Positions 44,496 to 58,149 of a stretch of 64,000 bases of DNA are shown one piece after another. This DNA comes from Penium margaritaceum (taxonomy: Eukaryota > Streptophyta > Zygnematophyceae > Desmidiales > Peniaceae). Made by a program: the position numbers and the translations under genes. A model generated the notes under the pieces. The model saw only the letters and a list, made by a program, of their open reading frames with translations. It was not told the DNA's origin and did no database searches. Positions within the stretch are counted from its first letter, which is position 1. Every line of letters starts with the position of its first letter. The stretch spans positions 144,333-208,332 of the forward strand of contig SZWC01002434.1 of the NCBI GenBank assembly GCA_023375785.1. Direction: 5' to 3'.

Positions 44496-47395
44496 GACCA
44501 TGTCAAAACATTGGTTTCGAACCAAAGGCTTATGATTGTGGAGATGAACCTTCAGTAGATTGCTTCATCCGAAGAGTGTCTTTGCACCCATATTTTTGCC
44601 ATCCTACCTACCGTGTATCAAATCCTTATAAAACGTTTGATGAAATAGCAAATTATGTGTTAAAACCATTTCCGTGTAAAGGAAAATTGTATGAACCTTG
44701 AGGATGTTGTTACTTTCGGTGATTGTGAAGTAAGCGTTTTGCTTTGGAGACATCATGTGGATAAATCCACTCGTGCAAAAGGCTTGGTTTGTTTATGTTA
44801 TACCAATGTAAGTAACAAAGGTGACAATTGAATTATTTCATCAAAAATCGTTTTGAACAAAGATTTTATGGAATAAATTATTGAATACGTTTGCTTTTTT
44901 GGCCGATTATTTCATGATGAAGTGACTAAAATTTGTGGGTTGCGGGGATGGTTTAATTTTTGTACATCACCAAATGCATATACACCATGATTTTGAATGT
45001 TTATGTGGCAATATCCTTCATTCTTGTTGATTTTTATACATCTTTAGTGATTTGTTTACACCATACAAGTACACATGGCACAAGAAATAAAAGATATATA
45101 TTCAACGTTACAACACTAATTACAAAATGAAAGATATTCAAGCAACACAAATTATGAGGACTTGGCACAAATGCTGAAAGATATACTCTTAAATATATAT
45201 CATTTGTGTATTCGTTTGCATGAAAGGAAAACAAAACTTCATAAAAAGACTTTGCATGAAGAAAAATTTGTTGTGGTCCTTGAATGGATCCATTGGACTT
45301 GATATCATATGAATATAATCATATAGGAACTATATGTTTAGCCATCCTCGGATATGCTTCAAAAGTTCTCAATATCAATAACATGGAATTGAGTCCCAAA
45401 AGACATCCTTGTAGCCAATACCCTCTAGATTGTAAGTATGGGATACACTTACATTGATTAAAATATAATGCATTCTTTGTTCGTGGATGTGATGCATAGT
45501 ACATGAGATTGTCTATCTTTGTGAAACTTGCTTAAAGTGACGTCTTTAGAGGGAGATAAGCATTGCCCATCATACCCATTCCATTGAGAAATGAGGAAAT
45601 TATGCTTAAGACAAAGATCATGTAGGTTGAATCTTTTTTCCGTGACATGACAGACATTTTTGGAATTGTTGCATGTAAGACGACCAACGACGCTTCATTC
45701 TAGGATGTTTGCAATCTTTGTAGAGGAAAAGTGTGCATGGAAACCGTAGCTTAGGCTCTTGGTGGCACCAAGACCCAAGATAAAGCTACCATGCAAGTTG
45801 CATGGTCTTTGAGGAGCCTTGTTTACTATGGAAAACTGAACCAAAAGATCTCTTAGAGGTATTACAGATGTTGGCGTGGTCATTAACATGTTGTTGAAAA
45901 TCTAGAGAAGTGATTTGTGGTTCTTAGATAAGGCATATAAATAAAGATACGAGGTACCACCTCAGAATAACCAGTCGGTATAGATCATGTGTACAAAACA
46001 TGTAAATTAGCTTTTGGGGTAGATTCATTTTTGCAAGGAATTCCAACTGGTAAGACGTAGGAAAGCACAGGACAAAGGGGATGAAGGCGCCGTCAGAACA
46101 GATTGCTCATCAGGCTCGAGAGAGAAATTAGGGAAGAATTTTTCTACCTTTGAAAATTCCAACTGATGTAGGGATGAATATGAGCATCTGCACCATATTA
46201 TGGTTCAAATTTGAGGGTTTTTGAAAAAATTAAAAAAACATTTTCATTCATAAAAACTAATGTAGGTGGTTCTTCCTAAGGTCATATTAAATGTACAAAA
46301 TTATTCTGAGTGCTTCCTTAATGAACCACAATAAGACAAGGAATCAAAACTAGGATAATATTCATTTGTTATCTCCCACAAAACAATGCAACTCACGTAT
46401 CATTTCAACCAAAAAAAGGTGAAAAGAATCTAGTAGTGTTCACTCCCCATGGACGAAATGTGAGGACTTATTTATATCTTGATGTAAGATCCCTTTGTTT
46501 GATGGTATGTGTCACATTTATTTTTCTTGTTAGAAGAAGATAGAGGCCATTGGGAGCGCATTTCTCTACTAAAGTCTTCCATGTTATGTTATTTGTAGCT
46601 GTAGTAGGAGATGATCAAAATCAATTTATATAATGATAACTTCTTGTAAAAAACCTTAGGTTAAAATTATTAAACAATTGTGCAAGGTAACCCTTGATGA
46701 CATAAATAAGTGAAAATCTATTGATGTTTTCATCATTTGCAAATATAATTTCATTTTACTACATGAAAACAGAAGATGAAAAAAATATATTACCTTGTTC
46801 AAAATTTATCTTTGCTCTTTTTGCAAATGATAACACAATGAAGGTGGGGAATGGTTTTATTTTGTTTTTTAAAACCATATGGAAGCAATTGCATTCATAT
46901 GAATGAAGATACAAGTCCTGTTTCCAAATCTTCCATAATTTATCATACATTTCATTATACCTTCTTACATGTCTGTTTACTTATGAATTTTTAAGACTAA
47001 TTTGATTGATAAATGAAACATAAAATTTCCCTTTAAAGGTAAGTGAGAATGGGATTATTGGTGGGGATATCTTGGTTTAGATACCATAAGAATGTAGTGA
47101 TCTTCCCTCAAAACGTTGGATACATTTTTTCTTTCATCTTAGACAGAGAATTCTCTTTTCCATTATGAAATGTGTTGTCTTGTGCCCCTTCCAAAACGAT
47201 GATTTGGTATTTTTTTGGAGAGTTAATTTGAAAAGGTTGGTAATGTATTCAAGGAAGCGAGATATGAAGGGAATTTGAATGAGATATCATATTCTTGATC
47301 AAGAAACATTGTGATGATGTGAACTTTTGCATGAGAAAAAAGTCATCTCTTCATTGTGAACGAAATGATGAACATTGATGGACAACTTTGTCTGG
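44496..47395. other. AT-rich unassigned region
   Basis: About 2.9 kb of AT-rich sequence. Open frames are short and without recognisable motifs. No clear transposon end, RNA gene or tandem repeat. Confidence 0.5.
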
Positions 47396-47768
47396 ATGTA
47401 GTGTATGATGACATGGGGCAACCTAAAAGTTGTCTTTTTCAGCTCCTTCCATAATTTGTAATTTTCATTAGTGATTTCTGCTTAACTCTCCCACAATTCA
47501 TCATTTTGGTCTTTGAAGATGATGTTTTATTTGCCCCTACAGAAACGCGTCGATTTGTTTTGCTTCTTCAGGATGTTTTATNATGTAGTGTATGATGACA
47601 TGGGGCAACCTAAAAGTTGTCTTTTTCAGCTCCTTCCATAATTTGTAATTTTCATTAGTGATTTCTGCTTAACTCTCCCACAATTCATCATTTTGGTCTT
47701 TGAAGATGATGTTTTATTTGCCCCTACAGAAACGCGTCGATTTGTTTTGCTTCTTCAGGATGTTTTAT
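47396..47768. repeat. Exact 186-bp duplication around a single N (assembly join)
   Basis: 47396-47581 and 47583-47768 appear identical base for base, separated by one n at 47582. Both copies begin ATGTAGTGTATGATGACATG and end GGATGTTTTAT. This is the pattern left when two contig ends that overlap are joined by a placeholder instead of being merged, so the genome most likely has one copy. Confidence 0.92.
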
Positions 47769-49200
47769 CATTTTGGGTCGCGCTCCAGAATATTATTCAT
47801 TTTTTTTCAGTCTAAAAGGTTGTTGAGTTTGCGTCTTCCTGCAAGTACCACAGCGCCATTATACGATCCTGAACTGATTAAAGAGTCGAAGCTGTCATTT
47901 GGTCCCCCAATGAGGGGATCGTTCGATTTCGTCGGCTTCTACCTGTAGAGTAGTTTCCTTCTTGACTGGCTCTCTTGAAAGTCAAGCTTGGTGAGTCCCA
48001 TTTGCTTATTCGGATATTGGGACGAATATTTTTTTGCCCCGGTTTTAAGTAAGAACGGGTGGGGTTGGTTGTGCTTGGATTCAATGGTCGGTCAGTTAAA
48101 GCATTTTCCAAGCTCGTTCTGTCGGCGGTTTTCTTGTTCGCGACCTTTCCTAGGCCATTGAACTCGAGCCTCCTTGCGGATGTGGTTCCTACCACTTCTG
48201 TCCAACTAACCTAGCCGATCCCATCCAGCGGATCGGTGAATGGACACCATCGTTTCAACTAACAAGCCTGCAAAAATGGACGGGGAATGTCAGAATTTGA
48301 AGTTTCATTGCATGTCCGAGATCTTTTGCTGGACATATAGACCTGTCCACAACAGTGAAATGTTTGACCTGAGTCTTGATAGAGCAAAGGTACAACGTAG
48401 CTTGTGGACCAGAAACGTCCACGTTCGTGATAAGCAAAGCCTCTGTCTAGCAGTGGTCTACCATATAATCCAAGAAAAACAGGCCCCACTAACTGTAATC
48501 TAAACCCGCGGGATGTTCTGTTTGCCCGTGCAGAACAAATGACGCTTCGTCAAACGACTGGCTTGGCAAGTGCTATGCGCTAGCATTGGAAGCGAATCTT
48601 ATGTGGCCGCTTTCCTGAAACTTCCGGAGAAAATCCATCCTTCTTGCTCCCCAAGAGAATCTGGACAAGAAAGATTCGTTGTAACAACTGGCGGAAACTC
48701 TCCAAATATTCTCGACATTGAAAGAAAACATTTCATGCATCTCCATGTCGCATCAAACCTGCTATCCAGTTTTTGTCAGGGGGCAACCGGTCAAGCTTAT
48801 GACCTTCCGGACTCCCACTGTTGTCAACCTAGTCTTTTTAAGCTTGATGAGTTTGGCTTAGCACAGGCCCCGCCTGTCCCTGTACAACGCGCGGTGAGAC
48901 CACCTCGAAGAAAAGCGATTAAACACATGTTTTGAATTTTCAGATTCGTGCAAAAGTGGAACTTAGACGACCCGTAGTTCGCTCCGCAAGCTCAAGTGAA
49001 CAACCAACGCCTTTAAGGTACCCGGAGTCTTTCGGCATTTCGTTAAAGTTTTTTTTCTGCGAGTCATTCGCGGGAAAATAGCTGCAGTCATTACTGATGA
49101 TGTCGATTTTCATAATCCCGAATTCCTGCAGCGGGAATCGAAAAAAAGAGGATTGGTAGCCTATTTGTAAGAAACCTTCATTTTGCGAAAATTCTAAGCT
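47769..49200. other. Compositionally distinct 1.4 kb block without recognised genes
   Basis: Starting exactly where the post-gap copy ends, the sequence becomes more GC-rich and CpG-rich than the AT-rich DNA on both sides. The longest frame (48570-48935 plus, 121 codons) ends with a basic, Pro-rich stretch, APPVPVQRAVRPPRRKAIK, but I recognise no family. The minus-strand frame 47878-48195 (105 codons) is rich in Ser, Thr, Arg and Asn and also unrecognised. The texture resembles the 26.5-28.8 kb patchwork, so it may be non-autonomous DNA transposon material. Confidence 0.35.
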
Positions 49201-51781
49201 TGTCATCTCATTATGGCATCATATATATGAAGACCAATAAGTTTCTCTCATAAGAAAAAATATGTATGCATAAATTTTACAGGAAGTATATAATACTTGG
49301 AAAACAATACTTCAATGCACATTATAACTCGATAAAATCAAATTTACAATCTGAAAACTTCATGTATTGAAAAGGTGAAAAGTAAGAACCTCCCTCCAAG
49401 GGAGTCTTGTGCTGACCACACATAATGACAAGCCTAGAATTTGATGAAACCGTAACAGATATTTCTTGAAACAAATTTTGAGCACTTCAAACCAGAATAA
49501 AATACACTAAGAGAAGATGTGAAATGAATGTGACCATCAAAACTCATTGCATATTAACATAGTTCACATATGCACCGCTCAAATAACAATTTCATTCAGT
49601 TTTCCTAGTTTAAACAATGAGAAAAGTTTCTAAGAAATTATTTTTCTGACATATTTGAAGCTTCAGGCATTGTTTATACGTGGGCATCCAACTTTCACTT
49701 TGTATCCTTGTAATTTCTAGTGTCAAACGTTGACTCATGTAATGTGATATTACTTGAAGGAATACTAAGAAAAAACAAATTCTTGAGACATGTTCCAATT
49801 AAATTTATAATCTTTTATGACGCATAACCTTTTATTTTTACATGCAAAAGTCACTTGGTTATCTCGTTTGCTATTAAGAAGTGCTTTCTTTGAATTTCCC
49901 TCAAATATTTTATATATTGTTCATAACAATAGAGGTGTGAATGTTCTTATAGAAGTTAATTTGACATAAAACAGGTTCATTGAGCTTCAAATAGGTGAAA
50001 TAATATGTTATTGTCGTTAAACCATTTCTTAATTGTGTACCTTGTAACGTTTACGCAAAAAAAGAATTTAAATATGTACTGGGTGAATACACACACATTA
50101 AGATAAATTTTAACAAACTTGGTGGTGATTTTGTTTCACTAATTTTTTTCTCCCAGGATTAATTTAATGTCACTCACTCATTTTGGATGAATTAAGTAAA
50201 TCTGGCCCAAATTACTTCTCAAATGTGCCCTTACATGATCTATAATAAATCTCATCAATAATATCTCCTCAATACATTGCACCCCATATGTAACCGAAAT
50301 TTGGTGCCATAATTATGCAACCATATGAAAAACGTACTCTTGCTTTTCAAAAATTTACATTCCTTGAAATGATTCCATAAATGAAACTTAAATAAAAAAC
50401 AAAAGAATTATGAAAGAATATTGTGAAGGTTCGTTGAAGATAAATATAAATATTTAAAACTTTCAAATGATGTATACGTGTTGGTCATACATAATCTAAG
50501 TGTTTCTCCATAAATATATCTTGTTTTAATTCAAACCATAATATTTTTTGGTCATACATAATGTATACTCTTGATTTTGCAACTAAATTCATGTAGATGT
50601 TAATGATATGTCACTTGGATCTCTTTAGCATCCCATGATTCATGAAAATTGTTGACAATGGAAAAAAGAGATTTCTCAGTTTATACATGTTTTGTTTTAC
50701 AAATTTTACGTGTTTCAAAATGTAATCACTTATTGGAAAGTTGATCATGGAGCCTTTAATCTTTTATTTTCGCATAAATTAGTGGATAACATCATAAATT
50801 ATGCAAGAGTTTAACAGTCCCCCTTTTAAAGCTTGTATATGGTTCTTCAGACAAAGGAAAAAGCCTTATAGTGAGAGTGAAAAAAACATAATTATAAATC
50901 ATGTCAGATTTACCATGTTAAGCAACATATTAGAATGTGGACACATAGTTCTTTGTGGATTGTTTCAAGAATTTCATCAAAAAAAGTATTTAACAATTTT
51001 TTAAAAGATTCATCATTTTCTTGCGAATGGTTTTTTATATTTTAATGTGTAAATATTGAACCCCTATAGAAGGTAAACTTTGGGAATCTTTGATACATTA
51101 TACGTAGAATGATGAGTCTTAAATGTTCTTGAATATGCACACAACCATCTAACACCTTTAAACACCTATTTAATAAGTGAGATTTCACACGGTTGGAATC
51201 CTTGAAACACATTCCCTTCCCTGATACCAAAGTTGACATGGAGATCATAGTATGTAAGTTAACCTGGTCGTGTAATATGGACTAAAACATATCTCCAATT
51301 CTGAAATTTTTGACATTTTTAACCCTTGAATATTTAAGCACATTATAATTTTTACTATTGAAGAATCTTTTGAAGACATATAAGGTTCATGACCTTGCCT
51401 ACATTTAGAAGAATTGCATTGATGGTGGGGCTATTTGCATGAAAGCTATGTTGATGACATAATGGGACAAATGTATCCATGTTGAAGCATACGTCAAAAG
51501 GGTTTGGAAGGGACCGACTGCATATGGCTATAATTATTTTAAACATGCCAAAAAGCATAACTCGCTCACATGAACACAAGGGTGAGGGAAAAACACAACT
51601 AGAATAAAAGAGAAATGCACATGATGAATTTATAGATGGGCGGGGACTTACTATTGTAATGACCTTGCTGATGGGGATAAACATGCGAGTACACTAATGA
51701 TGGGGCAATTTTTGTACTCATTTTATGAGGTGAATGAGAGGTTCAGATGAAGATGTTATCACCAGAGTAGAAATAAATTGG
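49201..51781. other. AT-rich unassigned region
   Basis: About 2.6 kb of AT-rich DNA with only chance open frames. No structural feature seen before the LTR starting at 51782. Confidence 0.5.
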
Positions 51782-53290
51782 TATTAGAGTAAGTGATAAT
51801 TTCTTTGAGCAACAAATTAGACATGGCGTAGTCTGTTCGATAATCGGTGGTCTATATGCAAAGCCACAAATATTTATTTCTAAAGGCTTGGGTGTGGCTT
51901 GCCCCGAAATTCCTTGACGTGTAGGCCTGGTTGAATTCTATAATTCAGGTCCAATTGGTAAAATTAGTTTAGATATTTCTATGCTACATGAAAGATTGGG
52001 TTGCGCATGCTTCTTGACCCAGCTTGGTCAATAGCTATGCACTGCAAGTGAGTACCACTAGGTGCTGGGCTAGGTTCCTTCAGGGTGCGGCTTCATCTCA
52101 CTCGTTAGCCAAGATCTTCCTACATGAGTGATTACATCAGTATGATTTAATAGCAACATGGAAGGCCTGGATTGGGGACCACTCGCTATCAAGTAATGCA
52201 TGCATGTCTCATAGAAAACATGTAAAACCAGAAGCTGGGATAACCCTACGTTAGCGACCACTATAAAGTGTAAGCTTCTTAGGGGAGGAAGTTTTATTCT
52301 TAGAAGAATGAACATTCCTTGAGGAGAAAGCTAAGATCATAAAGCAAGAAGTTTCCTCAACGCAAAATGTAGTAGGTGAACTTGCTAAGAACATAGTGGA
52401 AAAGCAAACAAGACTCAATCAGTTTTGTAACTCCAAAAATGAACCCTAGGAAAACATTTCGTAATAATTCCATGAATAAATTCAACAAACCTTCAAATGG
52501 ATCTTCATCAACATTATTAGTAGCACTAATAGTTATCCTTTCCCAGATAATGCTCCAGACCAAGACTCTCTAGACACTTTCTCACCTCAAGAATCATGTC
52601 AGACTTGTAGCCTTTTGCCAGCTTAGGTTAGTGGACGATAATGACTACATGAAGACCTAAATAATTTGAATAATTAGCCAACCTATGCCCAAGACTAAAG
52701 AGCACCCTTACTAAAGGTTCCTCTTTGGAAGTTTCTCATCTTTTGGCTAAAAGCTATGTCAAGGCGTTTAGCCTAGAGTTAGTGTATAGCATCAGCTTAG
52801 CTTAGAGATCTAATCTAGTATGAAAGGAATTTGATTGAGTTCCCCTCTATTAATTGAGTAAGACTTGTAGCACTCCACCTGCTTGGCTAGGAGGGTGAGA
52901 AATCCTTGGATGATGTAGTTTGTCTGGCAGTGGCTCCGTGTGTGGAGAGGAGGCTAACGTGACAACCTTAAGGCCATTTAACTTGAAATTATGGTAACCG
53001 TGCTAAGACCATTACAATGACAGCCTTGTTAGCTTAAGAATGTGTTGTGCCCTTGGATGGAGTAGGTTGTGTAGGAGCATTGATTTGAGTTATGATTTGC
53101 CATTGTTCCCCTATACCATACTTGTACTTGATAATTGTTTAAACTATAAGTTCCATCTTAGTCTTGTGCTTACACACTTTGGAATATAAGGTTAGCTTCT
53201 AGGGCACATAACATTTTGTAGTAAGGATCCCTAGCTGCATCAGAGCACTTAGTGACTTCATTTTTACATACAAAAAAACTTAACCTAGTT
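51782..53290 (+). repeat. LTR copy 1 of a large-LTR retrotransposon family
   Basis: The start TATTAGAGTAAGTGATAATT matches TGTTAGAGTGAGAAATAACT at 56142, so the TG is mutated to TA. Further shared landmarks with 60727-62349 in order: ATGGCGTAGTC, the GGGTGTGGCTTG region, the block ending ...GGGCTAGGTTC, GGGGACC, TGCATGCATG, AGGAAGCT-type runs, and CCATACTTGTACTTGATA. The LTR is about 1.5 kb, long for a plant element with so little inside. Confidence 0.7.
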
Positions 53291-56141
53291 ATCACAACAG
53301 TAGATCCCTCCGCCAACAATGTGTAGTTGTTACAACTAAAGCTTCAAAGGATCAGAACATATGCCGACACTCACAAGTTGTAGGGAGAGCACGTGACGTA
53401 GTGACCTTGCACACATAGAGTCATAGATGTCATTTTGATTGACCTCAACATAGAGAGCCCATGTACAAACTCTGAACAACAAAACGACATCTCAATGCCA
53501 AGCTTATGCATGGACCAAGGAATATCTCCAAGGATATAGCTAAATTTAGCTAAGAAGGCAAATTGCTCAATGTAGGAAGCCCTTTGCACGAGGGCACATC
53601 AAGACGATGTGCATAAAAGTGGAGCCTTGTAATAAAAGATAATTGACAAGTGCCTCAGGCTAATGTTTTAAAGAGGAGAGCACAAGCCATGAAGCAGACC
53701 ATCAAGGGTTTACACAGTAGTTATCCCAGAAAAAGGAGTGAGTGTGTTGCCAGCATTAACTTAAACTAGTAGAGCCAACGTCGGTAACAACATTAATCAA
53801 GCAGGCGTATGTGGTAATGTTCATGCCAAATTATCTCATGCTAGTGTAGATGCAAGTGAAAGGATAAGAACTGTTCGGGATGGTGCCAAAAGTTCTGGTG
53901 CAGTTCTTAACTGTTCGGCTTTTGTAACAGGCTATTTTTCGTAACAGGACCTTTCTAAGATCGTGCCTAAACCCTAAACCCTAGAACAAGCCATAATGAA
54001 AGTGTCATCCATTGTACATTGATAAGATTTTCTTGACATAAGCAAGCATGAGACAGTTGGGGTGCATGATTTCATGCATAAAATCATAGATCAAAGAAAT
54101 AGATTCGTAAGTAGGGGCGAATTTGCCAACAAGATCGACTTTTGAGTTGCTAGTTATGTATGCAGCTCAAGTTCAAGAACAAGTGGTGCTAATTTTGCAA
54201 CAAGAAGAGTCATTGGTGAGAAATATGGGTTCAGCAGCATCACATTAGCCTGCTGTACATCTACCACGACTTAGTTATGCTCCAATCAAGTCTTGACCTG
54301 TCTTATGATAATGAATGCCTCCGAATTCATCTACACATAGTGGAAGCATTAAGAAATATGTGGCATCTCTTTATGTAGTCATCACGACACCACTACAGGA
54401 GGCAAAGCGTGTAGTAGTGCCTCCCTTCTTTCTAGAAACACAATCAGCAGCTCACAACAAGCAAGAGTGCTCCTCAAAATCCCACATGATGAAGTCATAA
54501 GGTTCACCATCAGTCGATCCACTTTAATAAGCAATAACAAGGGATTTAATAACCTCTTTCAGTAGAAAACTGTTATAATCCTTGTTGCAACACCTCTTGT
54601 TTGAATTTCCCATAGCAAACCTCACATTTTTTGTCAGCAAAAGAAGATGACAAGCTATTGTGATGACCTTGACGAGCTTCTGGTTATGGCACGAGAATTG
54701 CGAGCTCGAAGTAACACTTAAAGAATAAGAGAGAAAAAGGGAGCAATGGAAGTTGAAAGTAGATATTGAGTTTTTGTTTCAAATGATGCCACAACACGAC
54801 TAGCTAACAGTGCGATATGAACAATAAGAAGGGAAACTCGAAAAAAAAGAAGGATGCTTGATAAAGCAAGAAAAACGAAGGCTTGAAGAGGGAGTGTTGA
54901 GTGAAGGGGAGGGGTGACATCCACGACACACGTCACACTAAGTCATCATGATGGTGAGCTAGGCCAAGAGCCTTTCGTGATTATAGGCACGATCTTAGAA
55001 AGGTCCTGTTACGAAAAAAAGCCAGTGCAAAGCCCCTTGTCGTGTTGACACGCTAGCTGGCTAGCGGTGAGCGAGCGAGCAAGGAGTCCACTGGCAAAGA
55101 TCAACCAAAAAGAAAACAGTGGTTGTGGGCACGTGCAAGCAAAATTAGCCTTGGCTAGTGAAGTGGGCAAGCGTACGAGCAACGAGCTCCGCTTGACATA
55201 GCAAATGAGTGGGAAAAAAGAAGGGATTATGGCCAAGGGCAATAGTCATAAGCAATTAGGTGCCTTACATGGGCAGCACAACTATCAAGAATCCATGATG
55301 TGGCGACTAGTAAGGAAAACCCACCTACACGATACGATTTGTACATCCAGCCATGAAGATGATGACAAGGATAAACAAACTACCTTTTGGTTGTGAATGA
55401 CGCCATGGAAGTCCGCGCGGGCCGTGGCATAAGTAGGAATTGTCCAAGAAAAAACTTGGGGGAACCATGGATGCCTGAATTATGGTAGATTCAAGCCAAA
55501 GCAACTAACTATGATAGAGCAAGTGGCAGAAGCAGCAAAGTAAATCTTTTCAAGTAGGTGGTTGAAGTGATAAGGGGAGGAGAAAGCTACATCAGAAAAG
55601 AAACACTGGAGGCAAGCCTTTATACTCGTCTTCTAAGGTGGTTACAATAGGATGGTGGTTTAAGCAGGCAATCCCAAGCAGCCATCCCTCTTTGCAAGCG
55701 CCTTGCTAGTGGAAGCTTCTGGGGTCTTCCAATGTATAGCGAAGCCTATGCATGAGAGACATAGTGGCTCTAACTGTGGGAGGTTGCTTTTGCATGAAGC
55801 AACCTTAGTGTTGAGTGGGCAGGTAAACCCAAACTCACTAAATGTAGTTTTCTCTACTCTTTTTAATTCGCTACAACCAAACAACAACTGCGGCAAAACA
55901 CTAGAATACATAAGGACGTTTTAAGGCGTATTCAAGCAGTTTCAAGGCATAATCAACCAATTCAAGCAGTGGGTTTTCTAGAAAATTCCCCATGGCCTTA
56001 CATCACCCAAGAGCAACCTTTAATTCTCCGCCAATGACAGTTATTTTCTTGCGAAATTGTAAACTTCACGAATCTTTCATTCACTCACTTAAGAAAATAA
56101 TGTATGTCTTCAAATACATTAGTGCACGTGTTAAGAGGGAC
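53291..56141 (+). mobile_element. Internal region of the large-LTR element I
   Basis: The region lies between LTR copy 1 and the next LTR start at 56142 and is largely non-coding. Around 53380-53900 it aligns with 59540-60120 of element II. Shared stretches include cacacatagagtcatagatg/cacacggagtcatagaggac, ATGCCAAGCTTATGCAT/GTGCCAAGCTTGTGCAT and ATAAGAACTGT..ATGGTGC, a conserved piece that could be gag remains. No RT, RNase H or integrase motif is present. A 35-bp inverted repeat pair (53935 and 54984) lies inside and is absent from element II. Confidence 0.5.
53935..55018. repeat. Perfect 35-bp inverted repeat pair, 1084 bp apart end to end
   Basis: 53935-53969 and 54984-55018 are exact reverse complements (core CGTAACAGGACCTTTCTAAG). 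Directly inside the left arm is CCTAAACCCTAAACCCTAG at 53966-53984, a short plant-telomere-like run. The spacing and the perfect arms suggest the ends of a non-autonomous DNA transposon or two copies of a short insertion. No clean target-site duplication is evident. The 61-codon frame at 54315-54500 has no recognised domain. Confidence 0.75.
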
Positions 56142-58118
56142 TGTTAGAGTGAGAAATAACTACGCTAAACAAAAGCTTTGACATGGCATAGTTGGTTGTG
56201 CAATCAATGGTTTCTGCACAAAGTTATAGACTTTTATAAATAGATGCCCGTGTGTGGCTTGGCTAGGAATTTCCTACTCTACAAGCAAGATTTAATGCTT
56301 GCATCCAGGTCCAAAGGGGGAAATCAGCTTGGATCTTTGTGGTTTGCATGAATAGTAGGATAGTGTAGGATTATTCACCTAGCTTGGTTTGTAGGTATGT
56401 AGTGCGAGTAGTGGGCTATGTCTGGTGAAGGTGGGGCTACATCTAATTAGGAATCCAAGACCAAAATGCATGAGTGCGTACATCAACATATCTCAACACA
56501 AATGTCTAAGGCCCGGAGTGGGGTTTGTTATGCATCAATGCATGAATGCACACCTTTGTATTCCATCGATGCATGCATGCACAACTAACCAACAACATGT
56601 GGGGTTAAATGCGAGGACTGCCTTGTGTTTGTGACTACATACACATAATTTCATTGTCAAGTAGAAGCTTCCTTAGAATGGAAGCTAAATTCTCTAGAGA
56701 AGGAAGATATATTAAGGAGGAAGGTACAATCCTACATCACAAAGTTTCATCAAGGCATAAAGCAGCAAGTCAAGTTGCCAATATCATAGTATAAAATCTG
56801 ATTTTCCTCAAGTTATATAGTAACTATAGTAATAACTTAAACGTATATTCACAAAGTTACTTATTTGTATCTGTAAATACCCGGGTGTGGCTTGGCCCAG
56901 AATTTCCTAATATACTAGTTAGATATATTTTTGGCATCTAGGTCCTAGCGGGGAAAGGAGCTTGGATCTTTGTGTGCTACATGCACAATAGGGCTGTGCA
57001 TGTCTATTGAACCAAGAACTATGCAGTGCAATGAAGAAACACTACATATTGAGTTAGGGTTCTTACGGTGGCACTACACTTGAGTGGGTGGCCAAGACCA
57101 CCCCCAATGAGTGGTTGCATTAGCATGACAGAGCAGCAACATGCAAAGCCTAGAGTGGTGTTCGTTTTGCATCAATGCATGCATGCACAACTTGCCAACA
57201 GCATGTAGAGCTAAAAGTAGGGAGCGACCTTCGTCAATGGTTATATGCAGAACTCAACAACTGGGACCCCTGTCTAGTGGAACTCTCTTTGGGGAGAAAT
57301 CTGCCTTCCTTAAGGAACATCCTTTGAGGATACAGCTCTTATCATGTATTTGGAAGTTTCTTAAAGGCACTGAGTAGCAGGTCAACTTTCCAAGATCGTA
57401 CTATAAATGTAGATGACTTTATCAGTTTACTAACTCGAGCAATATCTCAAGCAATAACTCTAGCCATAAATCCATCAATAACTCCAACATAATTTCAATA
57501 GAAAATACATCAAATTTACCAGTTGCACTAGTGTTCCTCCGTTGCCAAACAACGCCAAGACCAAGACTCCACAGACACTCTCTTACCTGAATGGTAACCT
57601 TTTCTGGATTTGATTGGTGGATGACCCTCACTACCCGAAGGCTTTAATACCTTAAAGAGGTGCCCAAGACTAGGGGGAAGCCTTGCTAGAGATTCATCTT
57701 TGGAAGTTGCTCCAGTAGTTGTGTCTAGGCGTTGAGCCTCGAGTTATGTTCTCGCATCACCTTTTCTTTACTATGCTGATCTAGTATGAAAGGACTTTGT
57801 TTGACTTCCCCTGTCTCAACCTAGTAAGCTTAGAAAAACGTTACCAGCTTCGCTAGGATAAAAATTCCTCTAAGAACCAAGTTATTGTGGCTGTGGTTGC
57901 CATCGTGGAGAGGAGGCTGTCTTAACAACCTAAAGATCATTTTCCTTAAAATTATGGTGATCGTGCCGAGATCCTTGCAATAACAGTCTTGACGACCTAG
58001 TAAGGTGTTAAGCCCTTGGATGGGGTAGGCTGTATTTGTGCATAGAGTTAAGTTGTAATATTCTACTATTCCCCTGTACCATACTTGTACTTGATAATCA
58101 TTTCACCTAGAAGTTCAA
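56142..58118 (+). repeat. LTR copies 2a (partial) and 2b in tandem
   Basis: Copy 2a starts TGTTAGAGTGAG after a purine-rich AAGAGGGAC and runs to about 56800. There it ends at TTGCCAATATCATAGTATAAAA, the middle of the LTR. From about 56860 a second copy begins near the CACAAAGTTAC element and repeats the same blocks (GGGTGTGGCTTGG, GGGGAAAGGAGCTTGGATC, CATGCATGCACAACTTGCCAAC). It then continues to the LTR's later part up to AAGTTCAATG at 58118. The junction implies unequal recombination or nested insertion. Confidence 0.65.
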
Positions 58119-58149
58119 TGTAAAAAAAATTTGTTTTAGATATATGGAG

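Noticed and set aside
49120-49140. GAATTCCTGCAGC resembles a cloning-vector polylinker
   Set aside because: Only 13 bases match and the flanks do not continue as polylinker, so vector contamination is not supported. Coincidence is more likely.
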